Shown here: positions 59,183 to 64,000 of the stretch, piece after piece
Layout: each line of letters starts with the position of its first letter
Position numbering within the stretch: the first letter of the stretch is position 1
Source of the DNA: Asticcacaulis sp.
GTDB lineage: Bacteria > Pseudomonadota > Alphaproteobacteria > Caulobacterales > Caulobacteraceae
Reading direction: 5' to 3'
Assembly (NCBI RefSeq): GCF_027484505.1
Contig: NZ_JAIXSV010000057.1
Coordinates: forward strand, 48,961 to 112,960
DNA length: 64,000 bases
Translations under genes and position numbers: made by a program
Notes under the pieces: generated by a model
What the model was told of the DNA's origin: nothing
Databases searched by the model: none
What the model saw: the letters and a program-made list of their open reading frames with translations, nothing else

Positions 59183-60169
59183 ATGATAAGAAAGCACGTG
59201 GACGAGATAGTGAAACCGGTCATCGTCGTGAAGGGCGGGAGCACCTCGACTTCGCCTAGCCGGCACATTAGCCGCAACACGTTGGACGAGCATCCAGATG
59301 ACGGCGTTCGGTCAGCCGATGCTCTGACTCGCCCTTTTCAACTTACAGCCTGGGAGATTGGCGATCTTGTTTTTTGCCGCGGACAAAATCTCGGTCGGTC
59401 GTTCCAACAGCACGTAAGGAGCCACACCACAGATCACTATTACCTCTACATGGTTTTACCGCCACAGGATGTCCTCGAGTCCCGCCCTGAGGCCGAGACA
59501 GAAAGATTGGCACATGAAGAGTTCGGTTCCGTGTCCCTGCACTCCCTGACGCATCCGATACCTCACGAAATGACAGGTTCGGATGTCATTGTTGTCTATA
59601 TCCCCCGCCAGCGCTTTGGGGGGATAGCCGGGCAGATGGACGGTCTTGTCAATGGCGAGCTTGCCGACGCGGGATCTGGTCTGTCGGCTTATCTCGGTAT
59701 GATCGACCGTATCCTGCCTATACTGACAATGTCAGCCAGTCGTCATTTTGCAACCGCCCTCATCAAGCTGGTAACCCGGGTGGTCGAGGAAAAAGTTGCC
59801 CAGGGTTCATTTGCCAGATTCTCTACCCTCGCGCTTAAACAGCGCGTTTACCAGTTTATAGAGGACAATCTCTCGAATCCCAGTTTAGGGCCGGGCTCCA
59901 TTGCGAGGCAGATGGGACTATCTCGAGCGGCTCTTTACCGACTGTTTGATGTCGAGTCGGGTGTGTCGGCAACAATTGAAGACCATCGGGTAAAAGCGGC
60001 CGTAAGATTAATCCAGGATGGCGGAAAAGACCTCTCCATCGCTGTCGTTGCTACCAGGGTTGGCTACAAGAACGTAACCTCATTTTCGAGGGCCTTTTCC
60101 CGAAGAATGGGGATTACGGCATGCACGCTTAAAAAAAGGATCGATGACGAACGCAATCAATCAGATTGA
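59183..60169 (+). CDS. AraC-family regulator 2
   Basis: The 328-residue protein has an N-terminal sensing domain and an intact AraC-type DNA-binding domain (FIEDNLSNPSLGPGSIARQM, LSRAALYRLFDVESG and VATRVGYKNVTSFSRAFSRR, about residues 225-320). It is related to the preceding regulator, starts 24 bp after its stop, and probably shares its transcript. The ligand is unknown. Confidence 0.82.
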   Translation: MIRKHVDEIVKPVIVVKGGSTSTSPSRHISRNTLDEHPDDGVRSADALTRPFQLTAWEIGDLVFCRGQNLGRSFQQHVRSHTTDHYYLYMVLPPQDVLESRPEAETERLAHEEFGSVSLHSLTHPIPHEMTGSDVIVVYIPRQRFGGIAGQMDGLVNGELADAGSGLSAYLGMIDRILPILTMSASRHFATALIKLVTRVVEEKVAQGSFARFSTLALKQRVYQFIEDNLSNPSLGPGSIARQMGLSRAALYRLFDVESGVSATIEDHRVKAAVRLIQDGGKDLSIAVVATRVGYKNVTSFSRAFSRRMGITACTLKKRIDDERNQSD

Positions 60170-60310
60170 TTCAGGGACGTAGATCAGACTGCGTCGCATT
60201 TAGGCAGACAGCTATGCAGCCATAACCGCTATGTCTTGGCTTCGGGCGCGACCGGTATCATCACCGCGATTATCCTGAGCCGCTAAGGTCCACCGATCCC
60301 AAAACAAGAC

Positions 60311-60340
60311 GGCGCTCTTTCAGGGAGCGCCATTTTTGTT
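60311..60340 (+). terminator. Rho-independent terminator after the AraC genes
   Basis: GGCGCTC and GAGCGCC pair around a 7-nt loop and are followed by ATTTTTG, about 140 bp after the AraC regulator 2 stop. Confidence 0.75.
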
Positions 60341-60446
60341 GAACTGCTCCCCCGAAAATCGAGGCCATTTAAGACTGGAGTTTTCAGAAAGTAAGTGATG
60401 GGGTTGTCTAGATCGGTATGACTTTTGATGGAATCGTAATTCAAGC

Positions 60447-60590
60447 ACCTCCCCTGATTTCAGGGGAGGTGGATTTGACGCCGCTCAGGTGTCAAAGACG
60501 GTGGGGTTAACTCCCCCTGCTTTAACCCCACCCGGTGCTGCGCGCCACCCTCCCCTGAAACGAAGTTCGGCGAAGCCAAATCAGGGGAGG
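60447..60590. repeat. Mosaic of three palindromes (REP-like intergenic repeat)
   Basis: ACCTCCCCTGA-TT-TCAGGGGAGGT (60447-60470) is followed by a GTGGGGTTAA/TTAACCCCAC pair (about 60500-60532) and by a second CCTCCCCTGA/TCAGGGGAGG pair (60549-60558 and 60581-60590). The same arms recur, as in repeats that are spread across caulobacterial genomes. Confidence 0.65.
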
Positions 60591-60703
60591 CGCTAAAGGG
60601 CTAAACCGTTTCCACCTAAAATCATCCCGCTCTAATCGCAAGGCTGAGGTCAAATGCTGATCCGTGGTTGCGTCGTGGGTGTTGAGACCTGAATACATGC
60701 CCG

Positions 60704-61636
60704 TTATTTACACTCAACTGTGTTGTCAGTGCTAGCGAGTCCTTTTACGCGGCCCAAGTTGCTTCTCGATACGGGCACTTGGACACCCGAAGTTAGGTTA
60801 ACTTTCAAAGTGCGGCCATCGCTTTCCACGCTATGGATAGCTGAATAGGATACCCAATGGCTTCTGTGGGTACGCAGTCCGAGATTGACTGGAACTTGCG
60901 ACAGAACCATCTTCATGGTGGCTGCCTCAAAATAACTTGAATTGCTAGTATGAACTCTGACGTAGTTACCCTCGGCACTTATGTGCTGAATGGAGGTAAG
61001 CAGTATCCTTGAGTTTCCAACCACGACTGTTCTATTTTCATCGCTACTATTTTGCACCGGAGGAACAGACGCTTCATGTTTGGCCGTTTCATCGGTCTCG
61101 ACGACCTCATCGATCGGTTTTAGTGCCAAAAAATTGTCCCGAGAGCGTATTTCGAGAAGAATTTTCGGGATAACAACAGACCACAAAAAAATGCTCACAT
61201 GTACAATTATAACAATGTAGAAAACATATATAAATACACTTGATATGCTAAAAATATTTATTGACCTTTTTTGAAAGATCACCAAACAATATGTTGTCAA
61301 CAGGCTCGCAAAAGCGCCGGTCAGATCAAAAATGATTGACGGAACTCTGCGCAAAATCCTACCGGCGACCGTCCAAGACAGCGCTATAAGCGTCATCCAT
61401 GCTACAGACAGTCCGACAACGCTGGATAAGAAGTAAATGGCTACCCGCAGCCAAAGGGGCATGCCTTGTGTCCAGGGTTGTTGGTTCATCGCTACGGTTA
61501 TCAGCGATAGCGCCGAATAGGTAAGAAGTATCCACGGGTGAAGAAATACGGATGTCACTTCCAGCCGTGACAGACTAACGGTCTTGCCGGTGATCAGGAC
61601 AACGTCAAACCTACTCGACTGATTTGGTGTCTGCAT
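60704..61636 (-). CDS. Membrane-bound LytTR-family regulator
   Basis: The 310-residue protein has about four N-terminal membrane spans (residues about 25-165, for example WILLTYSALSLITVAM and FYIVIIVHVSIFLWSVVI) and a C-terminal LytTR DNA-binding domain (ISAEGNYVRVHTS, THRSHWVSYSAIHSV, VPVSRSNLGRVK, about residues 215-305). The ATG at 61636 (MQTPNQS) is preferred to the frame start at 61699. It is probably a membrane-sensed transcription factor; the signal is unknown. Confidence 0.82.
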   Translation of the reverse strand: MQTPNQSSRFDVVLITGKTVSLSRLEVTSVFLHPWILLTYSALSLITVAMNQQPWTQGMPLWLRVAIYFLSSVVGLSVAWMTLIALSWTVAGRILRRVPSIIFDLTGAFASLLTTYCLVIFQKRSINIFSISSVFIYVFYIVIIVHVSIFLWSVVIPKILLEIRSRDNFLALKPIDEVVETDETAKHEASVPPVQNSSDENRTVVVGNSRILLTSIQHISAEGNYVRVHTSNSSYFEAATMKMVLSQVPVNLGLRTHRSHWVSYSAIHSVESDGRTLKVNLTSGVQVPVSRSNLGRVKGLASTDNTVECK

Positions 61637-61699
61637 CTCATGGCCAATTCTGAAAAAAGTCGCGATACGACAATTTGTCGAATACCGGAGATATCTCAC

Positions 61700-62055
61700 T
61701 CCACAAGGTCATGCAACAAAATGACTTTTCCGGCGCCGCGAGATTCTGCAACAGGCAAGTGTTCACTAAAAAACCTGCGCGTTGGCGGAATTCAGGCCGA
61801 ACCTATCATTGGGCCAAGTGGAAAACATTGGGTGCCCTTATTATGCCTGTTTATTGAGGTAATTGGATCCCAGCCAAGACATCGACATAACCCGGAGCGC
61901 CATAGTACTGGACGCCCGCGTGGACGCGGCCTTAAATCTACGCAGCTGCCATACCTCGCCGGCAAAGGTTCCTTTGTATCGATCCGGGAACCTTTCGAAT
62001 AAACCATCAACCTCACCTATAAAATAAATAATAAATGAGTAATTACATAATGCTG
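61700..62055. other. Intergenic stretch, nothing recognised
   Basis: The gap between the LytTR gene and the small ORF at 62056 holds no gene that I can support. Short ORFs on both strands lack ribosome-binding sites. Confidence 0.4.
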
Positions 62056-62337
62056 TCAGCCCGCCCAGTGCGCATTGTATAAATGCCATTCCGCCAGTCG
62101 AATAGTTTGCGCGGCTTCGCCTTCATCGAACGACCCAGCGGCCGCATAGATCCTCTCCAACCCCTCAGCGAGAGACTCTGATCCGATTGCTTCAAAAATG
62201 GCTCGGCGCTTCTCATCTGTTAGAAGGGAAACGCTGTATTCTAGGCAGTAGGGATCAACAACTTCGCGCAAGGGATAACGGCCAGGAGGCTCAACCGTCT
62301 GGTCGATAATGCAGTCGTCTAAAAGTATGAAGGTCAC
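62056..62337 (-). CDS. Small protein downstream of globin-coupled receptor 2
   Basis: The 93-residue protein starts MTFILLDDCIIDQTV and has a helical C-terminal half (LTDEKRRAIFEAIGSESLAEGL). I do not recognise it. It begins 31 bp after the receptor stop, so it is probably on the same transcript and could be an accessory signalling protein. Confidence 0.6.
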   Translation of the reverse strand: MTFILLDDCIIDQTVEPPGRYPLREVVDPYCLEYSVSLLTDEKRRAIFEAIGSESLAEGLERIYAAAGSFDEGEAAQTIRLAEWHLYNAHWAG

Positions 62338-62368
62338 ACGCCTCGCCTCCTCGCTTACTACCGCGTAA

Positions 62369-63733
62369 CTACGCGCGCACCTTGCGCAGAAATCTGTCCA
62401 CCTCTTCCCGAAGCGCGGTGCTCGTCCCGATTAGGTATGAGGATGCAGACTGTAGCTCCTTTGCTGAGCCGAAAACCTCCTCGTTTGCGTTCGCGACGTC
62501 ACCAATTTGGGTGACGACCTCTTGGGTGCCTGCCGCTGACTTTTGAATGTTTGCCGTGATATCACGTGTTGCGGCCCCCTGCTCCTCAACCGCTGCCGCG
62601 ATTGCAGTGGCGATTCCGTCAAGGCCTCCAATTAGAGCGGATATCCGCTTCATGGCAGTCACTGCGGCCACCGTTGATTCCTGAATGCCATTGACCTGTT
62701 CCGAAATCGTGGAAGTCGCGGTTGCGGTCTGATTGGCAAGCTGTTTGACCTCAGACGCCACCACTGCGAAGCCTTTCCCAGCGTCCCCCGCTCTTGCCGC
62801 CTCTATGGTCGCATTTAACGCAAGCAAATTGGTTTTAGCGGCAATATTGTTGATAAGGGCCACCACGTCGCCGATTTTTTGTGCCGCAATTGATAGGTCT
62901 TCAATTTGAGACGACGTGCGATCGGCGTCCAACTTCGCGTTATTTGTCGCTGTGGATGCATCAGCGGCTTGTCTTGCAATCTCGCCTATAGCACCTGACA
63001 ATTCCTCGGTAGATATGGCGATTGTGTTCACACTATGAGATGTATTTTTTGATGTGCCAACAACATCACGAACACGATTTGCGGCCTTACTGGCGTGCTC
63101 TTCAATCGCATCAGATGACTTGCTAATTTTATCGGCAGACTCCATAACACGATTACTCATAGCGGCCACGGATTGTTCGAAGTCCAGAGCAATCTTGGCG
63201 AGCATATCGCGGCGGTCACTTTCACCAGCGGCGATGTATACACCTATTGCGAAATTCATATCCATCATCACCGCCCTGGTGATTGCACTGGATAGAGCCT
63301 GCCTCTGCACTGCATTTAACTTATCCCGCTTCCAGGGTAGTGGGTTTGTCTCATTGATACCGGTGATAAGGTTGGTCAAAAGAAAATTGTAACCGCCAAT
63401 GTACCATTTCGGCTGTAGTCCTATTTTATTGTGAACGTCTCCAATTTTATTCACGGAACTAAAATAGGTATCGTCGAATTTTCCATCAGTTATGATTTCC
63501 CAGTGTTCAATCTGTTTTTGTTTTGCGTGAGCTATATGGTCATCAGAATTGAAGAAGGATCTGATTTCCGCAAATTTTTTCACATGATCGTAGAATTCAT
63601 CTAGAACCGTAGGAAGCATGTGCATGATGTAAGATTTGTGCTCTCGAAGAACTTCTCCAACACCTGAGGAGATTTCAAAAAAAGTCAGCTCAATAGCAAC
63701 TGCCCTGGCATCGAATTTTGTTGCCTCACTCAT
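62369..63733 (-). CDS. Globin-coupled methyl-accepting chemotaxis protein 2
   Basis: The 454-residue protein is a paralogue of the receptor at 56658 with the same architecture: a protoglobin domain with [19 protein letters not shown] (proximal His near residue 98) and a signalling bundle ([20 protein letters not shown]). The ATG at 63733 follows ACAGGAG. It overlaps the small ORF at 63726 by a few bases, so the two may be translated together. The pair may sense different gas concentrations. Confidence 0.9.
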   Translation of the reverse strand: MSEATKFDARAVAIELTFFEISSGVGEVLREHKSYIMHMLPTVLDEFYDHVKKFAEIRSFFNSDDHIAHAKQKQIEHWEIITDGKFDDTYFSSVNKIGDVHNKIGLQPKWYIGGYNFLLTNLITGINETNPLPWKRDKLNAVQRQALSSAITRAVMMDMNFAIGVYIAAGESDRRDMLAKIALDFEQSVAAMSNRVMESADKISKSSDAIEEHASKAANRVRDVVGTSKNTSHSVNTIAISTEELSGAIGEIARQAADASTATNNAKLDADRTSSQIEDLSIAAQKIGDVVALINNIAAKTNLLALNATIEAARAGDAGKGFAVVASEVKQLANQTATATSTISEQVNGIQESTVAAVTAMKRISALIGGLDGIATAIAAAVEEQGAATRDITANIQKSAAGTQEVVTQIGDVANANEEVFGSAKELQSASSYLIGTSTALREEVDRFLRKVRA

Positions 63734-63992
63734 GAAAATTCTCCTGTCGATTTTTTTCTGTCGGGTTCGACTCACTTTTCAGGAAATTGATCTCAGTAGC
63801 TCGCCTTCTAAGCCATCTTAATATTTCAAACTGAACCAGAAATTGGCTGAGCGGCACATCGAGCCATTCATCCTTGACGATCTGGAGGTAAGAACTGATG
63901 AGCGCGAAGGATTTTCGCTCACTGACCGTTCTATTTTTGCTGGGACCAGCTCGTCCGGGGTGAATGGGCAGACGTTTAATGCCCCCTCGCAT
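63726..63992 (-). CDS. Small helical protein at the right edge, possibly partial
   Basis: The 88-residue ORF (ATG at 63992) has no recognised domain and contains a helical segment ([20 protein letters not shown]). The frame is open to the window edge, so the true start may lie outside. It overlaps the receptor gene start by 8 bp, which supports co-translation. Confidence 0.45.
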   Translation of the reverse strand: MRGGIKRLPIHPGRAGPSKNRTVSERKSFALISSYLQIVKDEWLDVPLSQFLVQFEILRWLRRRATEINFLKSESNPTEKNRQENFHE

Positions 63993-64000
63993 GACTCTGC

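Larger units (their letters stand above)
60170..60703. other. Intergenic stretch holding a terminator and a mosaic repeat
   Basis: There is no intact gene. A short protein-like segment reads ASGATGIITAIILSR before a stop at about 60283 and could be the end of a lost gene. The terminator at 60311 and the palindromes at 60447-60590 fill most of the rest. Confidence 0.45.

Overview
The window looks like part of an alphaproteobacterial genome, most likely Caulobacteraceae and close to Asticcacaulis. The evidence is a GC-rich sequence, an imuA-imuB-dnaE2 cassette behind a GTTC-N7-GTTC LexA box, astexin-like lasso peptide precursors, an RlxS/TraF/RdfS-type conjugative core, and FecI/FecR/TonB-receptor signalling. 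No rRNA, tRNA, CRISPR array, integrase, IS element or type IV secretion gene was seen. The taxonomic call is inference; no database search was possible.

Layout. 1-1444: the 3' part of a nuclease-like gene that enters from the left. 1519-7004: the SOS mutagenesis operon imuA-imuB-dnaE2 with its LexA box. 7210-8513: debris (a broken SRAP gene, a truncated P-loop ATPase, a small orphan ORF). 8588-16641: an integrative and conjugative element (ICE) backbone on the minus strand: relaxase RlxS, lytic transglycosylase, TraF peptidase and an RdfS-like excisionase in one overlapping operon, then DUF932, DUF736 and a ParB-like protein. The DUF932 and ParB-like genes share a roughly 200-nt structured leader. 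16966-18076: two GntR-related ORFs. 18222-26112: a lasso peptide system with three tandem precursors, protease B and cyclase C on the plus strand, and on the minus strand a TonB receptor with an STN signalling domain followed by a lasso isopeptidase. 26410-44134: a defence block containing an orphan gene, a three-gene operon (DUF4011/Vsr-type helicase, SbcD-like, SbcC-like), an OLD nuclease and a Hachiman pair. 44350-47008: FecR, an XRE-fused ECF sigma factor and two small XRE regulators with upstream mini-ORFs. 47238-51602: a quorum-sensing module running luxR, luxI, a small gene, a split DUF6499/DUF2285 activator resembling the frameshifted FseA of ICEMlSymR7A, and an ABC exporter. 51976-64000: cargo or chromosome, with a DUF4440-like protein, a serine hydrolase, an aspartyl protease, a PadR regulator, a dual-receiver response regulator, two globin-coupled chemoreceptors, two AraC regulators and a LytTR regulator.

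How it fits together. Canonical alphaproteobacterial lasso loci carry A-B-C and, in the opposite direction, isopeptidase, TonB receptor, FecR and FecI. Here these four genes are present in that order and on that strand, but the roughly 18-kb defence block lies between the receptor and FecR. The simplest reading is insertion of a defence island into a lasso locus carried by an ICE. Quorum sensing plus a frameshift-split activator probably control excision and transfer of the element.

Strongest leads for follow-up: the three predicted lasso peptides, the interrupted receptor/FecIR arrangement with its XRE-sigma fusion, the split FseA-like activator, the helicase-SbcDC operon, and the duplicated structured leaders.
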